From Candidatus Saccharibacteria bacterium UBA4727 (lineage in GTDB: Bacteria; Patescibacteriota; Saccharimonadia; Saccharimonadales; Saccharimonadaceae), in the NCBI GenBank assembly GCA_002404195.1, contig DHJF01000020.1, positions 486-18,785 of the forward strand: DNA of 18,300 nt, written 5' to 3'. Each line of letters opens with the position of its first letter. The first letter of the stretch is position 1. A program made the translations under genes and the position numbers. Below the pieces are notes generated by a model, which was given only the letters and a program-made list of their open reading frames with translations, did no database searches and had not been told where the DNA came from. Positions 1 to 6,385 of the stretch are shown in pieces.

Positions 1-205
1 TTTTTGTTTCCAAAATAACATCAGCCATCGTGCCGTCAAGCGCTTGCTTATCAATACCGAGACCACTGGTGGCATTACCCTGTGGGTCAAAATCAATTAA
101 TAGCGTCTTTTTGCCCATTTTGGACAAATAATACGCAATGTTGACCGCGCTGGTTGTCTTGCCAACGCCACCTTTTTGATTTGTTATAGATATGACGGTT
201 GTCAC
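1..205 (-). CDS. parA: ParA/Soj-type chromosome partitioning ATPase (N-terminal part, runs off left edge)
   Basis: Translating the minus strand from a GTG at 205 gives about 68 residues of an open frame that continues past base 1. The deviant Walker A motif KGGVGKTT is at residues 11-18, and the A' motif region DFDPQGNATSGLG is at about 38-50. Both are diagnostic of the ParA/Soj/MinD P-loop ATPase class, and the PQGN wording points to ParA/Soj. In this family ATP-dependent dimers bind DNA and move ParB-parS complexes during chromosome segregation. The GTG start fits because the homologous region begins directly after it (TTVISITNQKGG). A purine-rich stretch (GAGGG, AAGAGA) lies upstream, and an extended -10 box is at 235-243. 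parB would be expected to the left, outside the window. Confidence 0.93.
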   Translation of the reverse strand, partial: MTTVISITNQKGGVGKTTSAVNIAYYLSKMGKKTLLIDFDPQGNATSGLGIDKQALDGTMADVILETK

Positions 206-234
206 GTGTTTATCTCTTCCCTCTTCTTTCCCCT

Positions 235-243
235 ATTGTACCA
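235..243 (-). promoter_or_regulatory. Extended -10 promoter of parA
   Basis: Minus-strand TGG-TACAAT (TACAAT at 235-240, TG element at 242-243) lies 30 nt upstream of the GTG start. No good -35 hexamer is visible, as is usual for extended -10 promoters. Confidence 0.45.
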
Positions 244-266
244 TGAGCGGAATATATTTTCCCATC

Positions 267-294
267 AAAAAACCTCGCTTTGGAGCGAGGTTTT
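267..294 (-). terminator. Intrinsic terminator of rplU
   Basis: A perfect 11-bp inverted repeat (269-279 with 284-294) closes a 4-nt loop. On the minus strand it is followed by six T residues (complement of 267-272). It lies immediately after the rplU stop codon and separates rplU from parA. Confidence 0.9.
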
Positions 295-300
295 AGGCAG

Positions 301-609
301 TTATTTGATTGAAGTAATTTCAACTTTACTGTATTTTTGGCGGTGACCAGTTTCTGTGTGAACGCGCTTTTTCGCTTTGTAGCGAATCACGCGGATTTTT
401 TCACCCTTTACTAGGTCGTCTACTACCTTGGCAATTACTGTCACACCTTTAACCGTTGGTGTGCCGACAGCAACTTTGTCACCATCAATAACCAACAGTG
501 CATCAAGCGTGAGCTCTTTTGTTCCTTCCGGGAGGAGGTCCACCAGGAGGGTCTCTTTTTCGGCAACGATAAATTGTTTGCCACCGATCTTAACGACTGC
601 TTTTGTCAT
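301..609 (-). CDS. rplU: Large ribosomal subunit protein bL21
   Basis: The 102-residue product has the usual length of bL21. It shows the N-terminal AVVKIGGKQFIV strand and the basic C-terminal block around RYKAKKRVHTETGHRQ, the conserved GHRQ region that contacts 23S rRNA. The gene has a clear promoter (647-675), an AAGGAA Shine-Dalgarno about 8 nt before the ATG, and a strong terminator after its stop. It therefore appears to be a single-gene unit. In many bacteria rplU is followed by rpmA (bL27); here the next gene is parA, so rpmA must be elsewhere or absent. Confidence 0.96.
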   Translation of the reverse strand: MTKAVVKIGGKQFIVAEKETLLVDLLPEGTKELTLDALLVIDGDKVAVGTPTVKGVTVIAKVVDDLVKGEKIRVIRYKAKKRVHTETGHRQKYSKVEITSIK

Positions 610-646
610 ATAATTCCTTGTTACGTATTAATAATCAATCTAGCCC

Positions 647-675
647 ATTGTAACAGATTAGACGGCTGCTTACAA
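647..675 (-). promoter_or_regulatory. Sigma70-type promoter of rplU
   Basis: Minus-strand TTGTAA (670-675), a 17-nt spacer and TACAAT (647-652) match the housekeeping consensus. The predicted transcript starts near 640, giving a leader of about 30 nt that includes the AAGGAA ribosome binding site. Confidence 0.7.
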
Positions 676-691
676 GCCCTAGATATAGTTA

Positions 692-735
692 AAACCTGCT
701 CCCGTAGGAGCAAGCTCTACTACAGGAACAGGTTT
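692..735 (-). terminator. Intrinsic terminator after the 741-1043 gene
   Basis: Arms 692-707 and 720-735 pair over 16 bp on the minus strand (a few G-U pairs) around a 12-nt loop, followed by TTTT. It begins 6 nt after the stop of the 741-1043 gene and lies just upstream of the rplU promoter. The symmetric A/T flanks could allow weak activity in both directions. Confidence 0.8.
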
Positions 736-740
736 AAAGG

Positions 741-1043
741 TCACCCCCCCTTCGGGTTGGCGGCTTGATTGCCCATGCTCGCGATATCCACGCGGTAATT
801 GCCGTCGTCGAACATTTGCTTCAAAAATGCACGCGCCGTAATGCCGTCTCGTTGCCCCTGTGTCAAAGACGAATCAAGCTGAACGACGTCCAACTGCGGC
901 GCTTTCCTCTGCAAGACATCTGCCCTAACGGTGGCGGCCAGCCATCCCTTCTCGCTGAGAGCGCGAGTGATTTCAGAATCAAAAAACTGATCCTTCCACG
1001 GCCTAGCACTTGCCTTGTTAACCTCTTCATTGTATGAATTCAT
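741..1043 (-). CDS. Hypothetical protein, 100 aa
   Basis: No family is recognised. The product is soluble, mixed alpha/beta in character, with no signal peptide, membrane segment or cysteine. Support for a real gene is contextual: a well-formed promoter (1105-1133) lies upstream, a strong intrinsic terminator begins 6 nt after the stop, and it sits in a minus-strand series. No Shine-Dalgarno is visible before the ATG at 1043, so the start is uncertain. The coding strand ends with a run of seven G just before the TGA stop; a slip there would change only the last few residues. Confidence 0.6.
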   Translation of the reverse strand: MNSYNEEVNKASARPWKDQFFDSEITRALSEKGWLAATVRADVLQRKAPQLDVVQLDSSLTQGQRDGITARAFLKQMFDDGNYRVDIASMGNQAANPKGG

Positions 1044-1104
1044 AGGTGCGCCAATCTGTTGTCGAGTGAAGCGGTGCGTCGTAACACGAAAGTGCTACAG
1101 TAGT

Positions 1105-1133
1105 ATTATGACATTATTAGCGTTATTATGCAA
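1105..1133 (-). promoter_or_regulatory. Sigma70-type promoter upstream of the 741-1043 gene
   Basis: Minus-strand TTGCAT (1128-1133), a 17-nt spacer and CATAAT (1105-1110). The predicted start near 1098 gives a leader of about 55 nt. It lies directly after the stop of the CAP-domain gene. Confidence 0.5.
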
Positions 1134-1139
1134 TAAACG

Positions 1140-2054
1140 CTAAATTTGTCCGCCGCTATAAAGAAACACCACAACGAGACAAAGCGACAACATGCCGCCA
1201 GCTTTTACAATGCCGTGGTGGCGATACCAGGTACGTTTTAGCGCTATTGGGAGCTTTTTGCGATAGGTATGAGCCAAAAGCGCCACACCAGTCACGACAA
1301 GAATCAACATCATCGAACCAAGTGCGGCTGGAGTGATAGATTGCAGAGCCACACCAAAGCGTGTTACGAGGCTCATTGTGCCAGTTGCCGCGGCCGCCTC
1401 AACGTGCGGCACCTGCACGCCAGCAACGCTCGTAGTCGCGACAGTAGAGGCAGGTTCACCATACAGCGCAACAATCAGCGACGTTGGCTTGCCGTCAATC
1501 GTACCGTCCACCACTGCAAAACCGACCTGCGTATAGTGCGTGTCTAAAATATTTGCTCGATGCTCGGACGAAGCCATCCAAGCAACCGTTGCCGCATCGG
1601 CGGTGCTAAAGTTCCTGGCTAAGTTTTCACCAGCGTAGCTATAGTTGTACCCTGCCTCACCGAACCAATGCCACGGCGTGGTACCGCTTGGCGAGACGTG
1701 CGCCCAGTATTGCCCCTGAAACATGTCCTGCGCCTTTAAAAACGCAGCCTGGGACAACTGATCGTTCATAGTAAGTACGGGCAAATGATTATCGGCACGC
1801 TGTGTATTGGTGCTGGCCAGCAGTGACTGCGTTGAAATAGATGCTTTTGCACCCAGCACACGACCAGTTATCGCCACGTTATACCCTACCTGCATACCAA
1901 TCACCAGCAGTAACACGACCGCAAGTCCATAGCGACGGATTAAATGCGGTCGATATTGATTGGCCTTATGTGGAACAAACACCATTTTTATATGACGATG
2001 AATGCGCTTTTTCAGCTGTACAACTTTTTTGTTTATCTTCTTTTTTGTTTTCAT
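1140..2054 (-). CDS. Membrane-anchored CAP (SCP/PR-1) domain protein
   Basis: The 304-residue product starts with a very basic cytoplasmic region (1-41), then a membrane helix (about 43-63). An extracellular CAP domain follows at about 77-200. The CAP motifs are visible: HVSPSG (His119), YAGENLA (Glu143) and SEHRANIL (Glu164, His165); these four residues form the family's conserved cavity. Two further hydrophobic helices follow at about 244-262 and 286-301. The N-terminal helix-plus-CAP layout is common for bacterial surface proteins of this family, whose molecular role is mostly unknown. The two C-terminal helices are unusual. A tetrapeptide VLGA follows the first helix (66-69) and recurs in the neighbouring 514-residue protein. 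A TATAAT box is at 2081-2086, and only a weak AGGCG-like ribosome binding site is seen. Confidence 0.9.
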   Translation of the reverse strand: MKTKKKINKKVVQLKKRIHRHIKMVFVPHKANQYRPHLIRRYGLAVVLLLVIGMQVGYNVAITGRVLGAKASISTQSLLASTNTQRADNHLPVLTMNDQLSQAAFLKAQDMFQGQYWAHVSPSGTTPWHWFGEAGYNYSYAGENLARNFSTADAATVAWMASSEHRANILDTHYTQVGFAVVDGTIDGKPTSLIVALYGEPASTVATTSVAGVQVPHVEAAAATGTMSLVTRFGVALQSITPAALGSMMLILVVTGVALLAHTYRKKLPIALKRTWYRHHGIVKAGGMLSLCLVVVFLYSGGQI

Positions 2055-2080
2055 AGCGGTAACGCCTAGTTGTATCTCGT

Positions 2081-2086
2081 ATTATA
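2081..2086 (-). promoter_or_regulatory. -10 box upstream of the CAP-domain gene
   Basis: A perfect TATAAT on the minus strand, 26 nt before the ATG, immediately downstream of the terminator at 2101-2132. The -35 region is poor. Confidence 0.45.
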
Positions 2087-2100
2087 CCGAGTTATACCAT

Positions 2101-2132
2101 AAAAAGCGAGAGGCATCTCGCCTCTCGCTTTT
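2101..2132 (-). terminator. Intrinsic terminator of the surface-protein genes
   Basis: A perfect 13-bp stem (2102-2114 with 2120-2132) around a 5-nt loop, with T5 following on the minus strand. It lies 23 nt after the stop of the 514-residue surface protein and insulates it from the CAP gene. Confidence 0.92.
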
Positions 2133-2155
2133 CGTTGTGATAGTGCGTAAAGAGA

Positions 2156-3700
2156 TTATGCGTTTTGGCTGCGGCGACGTGCGGCTGCAACAATCCACCA
2201 GATGATTGATGCAATAGCTGCAACAATCAGTACCCACCAGAACCATGCCATGCCAAAGATTTTCCAACCTTGCTCGCTCGGTGCGATGGCAGCGACGTTC
2301 TCGCTTGCCCCGAGCACAGCGCTGTCGGCTTTGGCAGTTTGCGCACCAAGCACGGCAGCCGGATCAGCAAATGTCGTTGCTGGACCAACGGTATTGAAGT
2401 TATTAGAACTATCAGTACGAGCAACGATTACAGGAAGGACCGGAGTTTCTATGATCGCTATGGCAGGTTCATTACTTGTCACTACGGTGGGGACGGTTAG
2501 TAGATAGGGCTCTGTAGTAGAGCTGTTACTGTATGAGTCGCTACTACTCGCGACAATCGAGTATTGCTGCCCTGCGTTCAGTAAACCAAGAACAGCCGTC
2601 CAGATACCGTTATTACCAGTTGTAGGTGTGATGAGAGCTTTTCGTGCAGCGCCACCGCCAACTGTCACAAAAACATCACTCGCGATGTCATCCGTTGTGC
2701 CGCTCACGCTATATAGACCACTTGTATTGGTTGTTGGAACACCCATCGTCACAGTTGGCGGGACGGTGTCTTTCTTGATAGTTGACGTGATGATATTCAC
2801 ATTATCAAACAAGTATCCTTTACCGCTCGTTGCTGGTGCGGCCGTGCCGCCAGCCCGGAATAGCAGTGAGTCGACTGTTCGAACTGGCTCAGTATTAGAT
2901 TCCGCATCGTATCGATAATAATTTTCCCAGGTTGTGCCTGTATGGACTAGATTACCATCGACGTAGACCTGCACCACATAGTTGGATGGACCATCTTTAA
3001 AATCAATCACGAACTTAATGTTATGTGGAGTTGCTCGAGAGAGGTCTGAGGCAATGTTCACTTTATTAAAGTTGGCCGGACTCGTCGTGCCAGTCACGTC
3101 ATAAAAGAAAACGTTCATTCCATTAGTGCCGTCTTCAAAGCGCAAATAACTCATACGTGAACCGTCGCCGCGATCTGGAGAAACGGAAATTGCGAGCCCA
3201 GGTTGTTGCGCGAGTTCAGTTGAGGCAATGTCAAAACTTGCCTCGTAGTGATTCTGACGAACACCACCAGACCGACCACCGGTTGTAGCCAGGCTCTCGC
3301 CAGCATCATTAGCTGTCGAGTCGGAGAAGGTTTGATCGCCAAATGATCCACTCGTTACCGCATTTGATAGACGAAGCGCTTTACAGCCAAATCCGGTATA
3401 GCCGTAGCTGTTCGCAACAACAGCTTGGTCGTAGCTACCAGTTGAATGCCAGCCGTTCTGACCATTAACAGAGCCTAGTACGAAACTATCAAAGCCGCCA
3501 CCATTACAGGCTGCAACTTTACTCCCGTCGCTTGGACCAGTGGTCGCATTCGCCACCCGCCCAGCGACAAAGCCATAAGCCGGTTGCAGCACAAGAGCAA
3601 ACACCGCAATCAAAGTCGTTATTACTCTCGCCCTGATCGTCGCGCGCTGCTGGATTTTTAGTCCCATAAGTAATAATTCTCGCTTCTCCACACTCCACAT
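2156..3700 (-). CDS. Secreted surface protein: concanavalin-like and Ig-like domains with C-terminal sorting-type tail
   Basis: The 514-residue product has an N-terminal signal helix (about 26-43). A beta-rich region at about 65-312 resembles LamG/concanavalin-type domains (FDSFVLGSVNGQNGW near the start; a YLFDNVNI end strand), and an Ig-like region lies at about 315-410. A low-complexity Ala/Ser/Thr linker contains VLGA twice (450-453, 462-465). The end is PSEQGWKIFGMAWFWW (474-489), a membrane helix, and RRR. The same tail occurs in the next gene upstream. There are only two cysteines (65, 106), both in the exported part, so a disulfide is possible. Start choice: the ATG at 3700 lies about 12 nt from the predicted transcript start and has no Shine-Dalgarno. 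An internal ATG at 3667 (residue 12) would give a more normal signal peptide. Likely an adhesin or cell-contact protein, but this is inferred. Confidence 0.88.
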   Translation of the reverse strand: MWSVEKRELLLMGLKIQQRATIRARVITTLIAVFALVLQPAYGFVAGRVANATTGPSDGSKVAACNGGGFDSFVLGSVNGQNGWHSTGSYDQAVVANSYGYTGFGCKALRLSNAVTSGSFGDQTFSDSTANDAGESLATTGGRSGGVRQNHYEASFDIASTELAQQPGLAISVSPDRGDGSRMSYLRFEDGTNGMNVFFYDVTGTTSPANFNKVNIASDLSRATPHNIKFVIDFKDGPSNYVVQVYVDGNLVHTGTTWENYYRYDAESNTEPVRTVDSLLFRAGGTAAPATSGKGYLFDNVNIITSTIKKDTVPPTVTMGVPTTNTSGLYSVSGTTDDIASDVFVTVGGGAARKALITPTTGNNGIWTAVLGLLNAGQQYSIVASSSDSYSNSSTTEPYLLTVPTVVTSNEPAIAIIETPVLPVIVARTDSSNNFNTVGPATTFADPAAVLGAQTAKADSAVLGASENVAAIAPSEQGWKIFGMAWFWWVLIVAAIASIIWWIVAAARRRSQNA

Positions 3701-3719
3701 GCGGCGTTACTTTGGGCCC

Positions 3720-3728
3720 ACTATACCA
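3720..3728 (-). promoter_or_regulatory. Extended -10 promoter of the 514-aa surface protein
   Basis: Minus-strand TGG-TATAGT (TATAGT at 3720-3725). It lies in the 37-nt gap after the 191-residue gene, so the surface protein may be both co-transcribed and independently expressed. Confidence 0.45.
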
Positions 3729-3737
3729 TACTGAGAG

Positions 3738-4313
3738 TCAGCCAACCAGAGGTTGCTCCCTGGCACGTCGCAGTAGTAAGCGCCACCCTAGCCATATCGC
3801 CACACCGGCCACTACCCACCAATACCAAGCAATACCAGCTATTTGCCAGCCTTGTTCGGATGGTTGCAAGATTGCAAAAGAGGCACTTTGTGGAGTACGC
3901 GCACTGTGGACCGCTATGAGTTGCGCGCCGCGGCGTGGTTGAGTATTAATCTGCTGGAGATCCTGAGTAAAAAACGGGATAGGTTCAAGCGGCGCTCCCT
4001 CCCCTACAGAATAAGCTGCATCTATAGTTGTATCGTTAGTTGGCGCGGTAACGGTCGTAGTAATGACTGAAGCGGATTGCGGGCTACGACTGTACACAGG
4101 CGCTGCGGGCTGCGCTGGTGTAGTTTTTTCTGGCAAAATTTTGATCACAGGAGCTGCTACATCTTTTATTACGTGGGGCAATGATAATGCGTTTACACCC
4201 GTCGCTACCGTTAAAGCGCAAAAAACCGGCATGACAGCCAGCATACATACGCACGTAACGAACGTTTTATATTTTCCCTCTAGCACTGACACGTCTCGCA
4301 CACGTTGTTGCAT
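3738..4313 (-). CDS. Small exported linker-like protein with the same C-terminal tail
   Basis: The 191-residue product has an N-terminal hydrophobic segment (about 17-40) and a Pro/Thr/Ala/Ser-rich middle part without a recognisable fold. It ends in QPSEQGWQIAGIAWYWW (150-166), a membrane helix and arginines. From the P of PSEQGW to the C-terminus it has 41 residues, exactly as in the 514-residue neighbour, while the rest of the two proteins shows no similarity. The start is well supported by GGAGGG seven nucleotides upstream of the ATG and by an extended -10 box at 4360-4368. No catalytic motif is visible. It may be a surface stalk, spacer or accessory factor; function unknown. Confidence 0.82.
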   Translation of the reverse strand: MQQRVRDVSVLEGKYKTFVTCVCMLAVMPVFCALTVATGVNALSLPHVIKDVAAPVIKILPEKTTPAQPAAPVYSRSPQSASVITTTVTAPTNDTTIDAAYSVGEGAPLEPIPFFTQDLQQINTQPRRGAQLIAVHSARTPQSASFAILQPSEQGWQIAGIAWYWWVVAGVAIWLGWRLLLRRAREQPLVG

Positions 4314-4318
4314 ACTAA

Positions 4319-4368
4319 CCCTCCACCATTTCCACTCGCGTAGTCATTGTTGTGGTCTCATTATATCA
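4319..4368 (-). promoter_or_regulatory. Promoter and ribosome binding site of the 191-aa gene
   Basis: Minus-strand extended -10 TGA-TATAAT (TATAAT at 4360-4365) is followed by a leader of about 40 nt that ends in GGAGGG (4319-4324), an ideal Shine-Dalgarno for the ATG at 4313. Confidence 0.65.
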
Positions 4369-4406
4369 CAAGCTCAATAGCAGCTAACATGAACCCAGAG
4401 ACTGAA

Positions 4407-5252
4407 CTACCCTAGATTGATACTATTTGCTTCCAAAGCTGCAAGAATTCTATCGTTCGCCTCAAACGGGTTCTCTATATTTGTTTGATATATCTCACGG
4501 ACCTTGTCGACAAATTCTACATGATTGAATATACCTTCGCCACGAGTGAGCTGCACCAGCTCATCATAACAACCAGCTGCTCTATAGCCACGAATAATTT
4601 CTGCTTCTACGTAGTACGCCTCCAGTTCATCTTCGGCGAGTAGCCGCTCTCGATCATCCTCGGGCATAATGACCGGATATTCATATGCCTGCCACATGTG
4701 AGTGAGTTCATGCAAAACAACGTTTGGCAGCCGTCGCTGCGGACGGTTAGCGTCGATAAGCATCACCGGTGCCGCACAAAGTGTAATACTGCCTATATTA
4801 GTATCGATTTTCCCTGCGTACGTTTCGACGTAGGCCATACTATGCTCATCGTTAAGTGAGTTAATTCTTACCGGATCTCGCTCTAAAATGTTATTTTCTG
4901 CGTAGTACTCCAGCATGAACTGCGCGGACTCCTCACCAAAACCAACTTTCAGCGACTCCTGCTGACGTCTATGCATATTCATTTCCCAAGGATTACAAAA
5001 CACTGTCTCGTTTGGATGTACGGCAACAATCGACGTTTTTTCTTCACAACTTTTATCAAACCGTACTTTATTGTCACGAATAGTGGGGACAGTAACCTCC
5101 TCTAGTAGTACGAGTAAGTTCGTCGCGTACTCACCCAGTCGTAGTGCAATCTCTGGCATACGCAACGCTTCAATACTCGACGCAACGGCACCGTCAACAA
5201 TAGCGTGGCGTTCGCGGGTAACATACGATGTGTAATAAGCTGTTTCTGCCAT
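4407..5252 (-). CDS. HExxH metallopeptidase-like protein, family not recognised
   Basis: The 281-residue soluble product has no signal peptide. It carries HELTHMWQAY at 181-190, a zinc-peptidase HExxH motif on a predicted helix. A Glu-rich helix follows about 25 residues later (EDELEAYYVEAE, 207-218), whose Glu211 is the best candidate for the third zinc ligand (gluzincin-like spacing). The N-terminal half (1-150) is rich in Glu and Arg and matches nothing I recognise. The promoter is an extended -10 box only 11 nt before the ATG with no Shine-Dalgarno, suggesting a nearly leaderless mRNA. It could be a cytoplasmic protease or a toxin-like effector; neither can be decided from sequence alone. 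Confidence 0.8.
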   Translation of the reverse strand: MAETAYYTSYVTRERHAIVDGAVASSIEALRMPEIALRLGEYATNLLVLLEEVTVPTIRDNKVRFDKSCEEKTSIVAVHPNETVFCNPWEMNMHRRQQESLKVGFGEESAQFMLEYYAENNILERDPVRINSLNDEHSMAYVETYAGKIDTNIGSITLCAAPVMLIDANRPQRRLPNVVLHELTHMWQAYEYPVIMPEDDRERLLAEDELEAYYVEAEIIRGYRAAGCYDELVQLTRGEGIFNHVEFVDKVREIYQTNIENPFEANDRILAALEANSINLG

Positions 5253-5263
5253 GAATGAGCATT

Positions 5264-5272
5264 ACTATATCA
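5264..5272 (-). promoter_or_regulatory. Extended -10 promoter, near-leaderless start of the HExxH protein
   Basis: Minus-strand TGA-TATAGT (TATAGT at 5264-5269) ends 11 nt before the ATG at 5252, so transcription should start about 5 nt upstream of the start codon. Confidence 0.5.
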
Positions 5273-5285
5273 CAATATTTTGTTA

Positions 5286-5321
5286 TAAAAAAAGAATCCG
5301 CCCCCGAAGGAGCGGACTCTT
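5286..5321 (-). terminator. Intrinsic terminator with UUCG tetraloop
   Basis: On the minus strand, arms 5309-5321 and 5292-5304 pair over 13 bp (two G-U) and close a C(UUCG)G tetraloop, followed by T7. It lies 16 nt after the stop of the 92-residue gene. Confidence 0.93.
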
Positions 5322-5337
5322 AACTTCGGTAGACGGA

Positions 5338-5616
5338 TTAGGGTGTGGCCGGCGGCAGTGCAACATATACCTCAATAGTCGCAGGGACACCGTCCCAGTC
5401 GATGATCATCAAGACATTCGTTGCTCCGGCACGATTGTCGATACCCAGCAGACGTTGTAACAGCGACGGTCGTCGCCAAGCCAGCTTGCGCAGGCGTCGC
5501 TTTAGACCCTCGACATCGTTCACCTCCACGCAGCGCCAGACGTGCTTGTCGTGAATTGTCGCCAGCTGCTGCGTCACGTAGTCATCGGGGCTGACTTCAA
5601 AAGTCGGTTCAGACAC
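5338..5616 (-). CDS. Hypothetical protein, 92 aa
   Basis: No family is recognised. The product has an acidic N-terminus, an Arg/Lys-rich middle (VEGLKRRLRKLAWRRPSLLQRLL, in pieces at about 36-57) that could form a basic amphipathic helix, and a beta-like end (NVLMIIDWDG, then IEVYVAL). The start is GTG at 5616, supported by an AGGTGG ribosome binding site about 10 nt upstream. The strong terminator after the stop supports a real transcription unit. A perfect TATAAT lies at 5717-5722. The basic helix suggests nucleic-acid or membrane contact, but this is a guess. Confidence 0.65.
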   Translation of the reverse strand: MSEPTFEVSPDDYVTQQLATIHDKHVWRCVEVNDVEGLKRRLRKLAWRRPSLLQRLLGIDNRAGATNVLMIIDWDGVPATIEVYVALPPATP

Positions 5617-5716
5617 GGATACCCACCACCTTGTGTACGCCGACGTAGAAACGCTATTCTACAAGGTTCGGCTGTTGCTAGTAAAACAATATGTTAACAC
5701 TTCTGCAAGCACAGGC

Positions 5717-5722
5717 ATTATA
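5717..5722 (-). promoter_or_regulatory. -10 box upstream of the 92-aa gene
   Basis: A perfect minus-strand TATAAT, 13 nt after the stop of the zincin gene and about 100 nt before the GTG start. No convincing -35. A second, weaker candidate (TAGAAT, 5656-5661) lies closer to the gene. The 119-nt gap 5617-5735 shows nothing else. Confidence 0.35.
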
Positions 5723-5735
5723 CGTTTGCGAGAGA

Positions 5736-6110
5736 CTACTTTTGCAGTTTATGGATATGCGAGTGATTAAGCCCATAATAGTGGGCGATTTCGTGCCAAA
5801 TTGTGCGCTTGATTTGCTCGAATAGTTCGGCCTCGGTATTCACTACGGCAAGAATTGAATTTTTAAACAAAGTAATTTTACTCGGTAACATGCCCGAAAA
5901 GCCACTACCCTGTAGCGTCAGCGGAATACCTTCAAACAAACCAAGCAAGACATGGTGCGTATCAAGGTTCATTCGTGCCTGCTGCTCGGGCGTTGGCTCG
6001 TCTTGTTGAACAATGGCCACGTTTTGCATATTGGTAATATACTCCTGTGGCAGCTCGTCCATGGCGCGGGTAATCAGCTGGTCAAATTGTTGGTCAGACA
6101 GTTCCATCAT
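5736..6110 (-). CDS. Minimal zincin (MMP/DUF1025-type putative zinc metallopeptidase)
   Basis: The 124-residue product ends with WHEIAHYYGLNHSHIH. The HExxHxxGxxH signature gives His106, Glu107, His110 and His116 as zinc ligands and catalytic base. The short length, the acidic N-terminus (residues 1-50) and the position of the motif at the extreme C-terminus match the small zincin family Pfam Zincin_1 (PF06262), found across Actinobacteria and Chloroflexi. Physiological substrates are not established for this family. Two consecutive ATG codons (6110, 6107) start the gene. A TATAAT box ends 6 nt before the first ATG, so the mRNA should be leaderless. It follows the 69-residue gene by 30 nt. 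Confidence 0.9.
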   Translation of the reverse strand: MMELSDQQFDQLITRAMDELPQEYITNMQNVAIVQQDEPTPEQQARMNLDTHHVLLGLFEGIPLTLQGSGFSGMLPSKITLFKNSILAVVNTEAELFEQIKRTIWHEIAHYYGLNHSHIHKLQK

Positions 6111-6116
6111 ATTTCT

Positions 6117-6122
6117 ATTATA
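6117..6122 (-). promoter_or_regulatory. -10 box giving a leaderless zincin mRNA
   Basis: A perfect minus-strand TATAAT ends 6 nt before the ATG at 6110. The usual 6-7 nt distance puts the transcript start on the start codon. No Shine-Dalgarno is present. It overlaps the inverted repeat 6120-6140. Confidence 0.5.
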
Positions 6123-6140
6123 CTATAAAATGTATAGTAT
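6120..6140. repeat. Perfect AT-rich inverted repeat overlapping the zincin -10 box
   Basis: ATACTATA (6120-6127) and TATAGTAT (6133-6140) form an 8-bp perfect inverted repeat with a 5-nt spacer. It fills almost the whole gap between the 69-residue gene and the zincin gene and overlaps the TATAAT box. It could be an operator or a weak hairpin; without a U-tract or G/C pairs it is a poor terminator. Confidence 0.6.
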
Positions 6141-6350
6141 TTAGGATTCTTCGTCCCGCGAATCACCTTGCGTGACGCCGCCTATGGCAAGTGCACTGTT
6201 GAGATAGGCTTCCAATTCCTCGCCCGTCTCTTGAGAAAATATATCAAAGCCGTCACGCTGCTCATCTTTAATCATGTCACGTAGGCCGTCGCCGCCCTCG
6301 TCTGGTGTTTGAAAGTGTATTAATGAATTGCTGCGGCGTAAAAATGACAT
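6141..6350 (-). CDS. Small acidic hypothetical protein, 69 aa
   Basis: No family is recognised. The product is acidic (many Asp/Glu, tail GDSRDEES), with a short basic N-terminus (MSFLRRSNSL) and no membrane segment. The gene has the best promoter in the window (6386-6414) and an AGGG ribosome binding site about 7 nt before the ATG. It directly precedes the zincin gene, so the two may be co-expressed. Strong promoter and small acidic product suggest an abundant regulatory or adaptor protein, but that is inference. Confidence 0.65.
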   Translation of the reverse strand: MSFLRRSNSLIHFQTPDEGGDGLRDMIKDEQRDGFDIFSQETGEELEAYLNSALAIGGVTQGDSRDEES

Positions 6351-6385
6351 AACTACCCTGTTTGTTTTTATTTGTTTATAACCTC

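Noticed and set aside
744..750. Run of seven C (G on the coding strand) near the end of the 100-aa gene, as a phase-variation tract
   Set aside because: A slip would change only the last few residues before another stop, so it cannot switch the gene off.
4265..4269. Possible lipobox in the N-terminal segment of the 191-aa protein (MPVFC)
   Set aside because: The residues before the cysteine do not fit the L-(A/S/T/V)-(G/A)-C pattern, and two other cysteines lie in the same helix.
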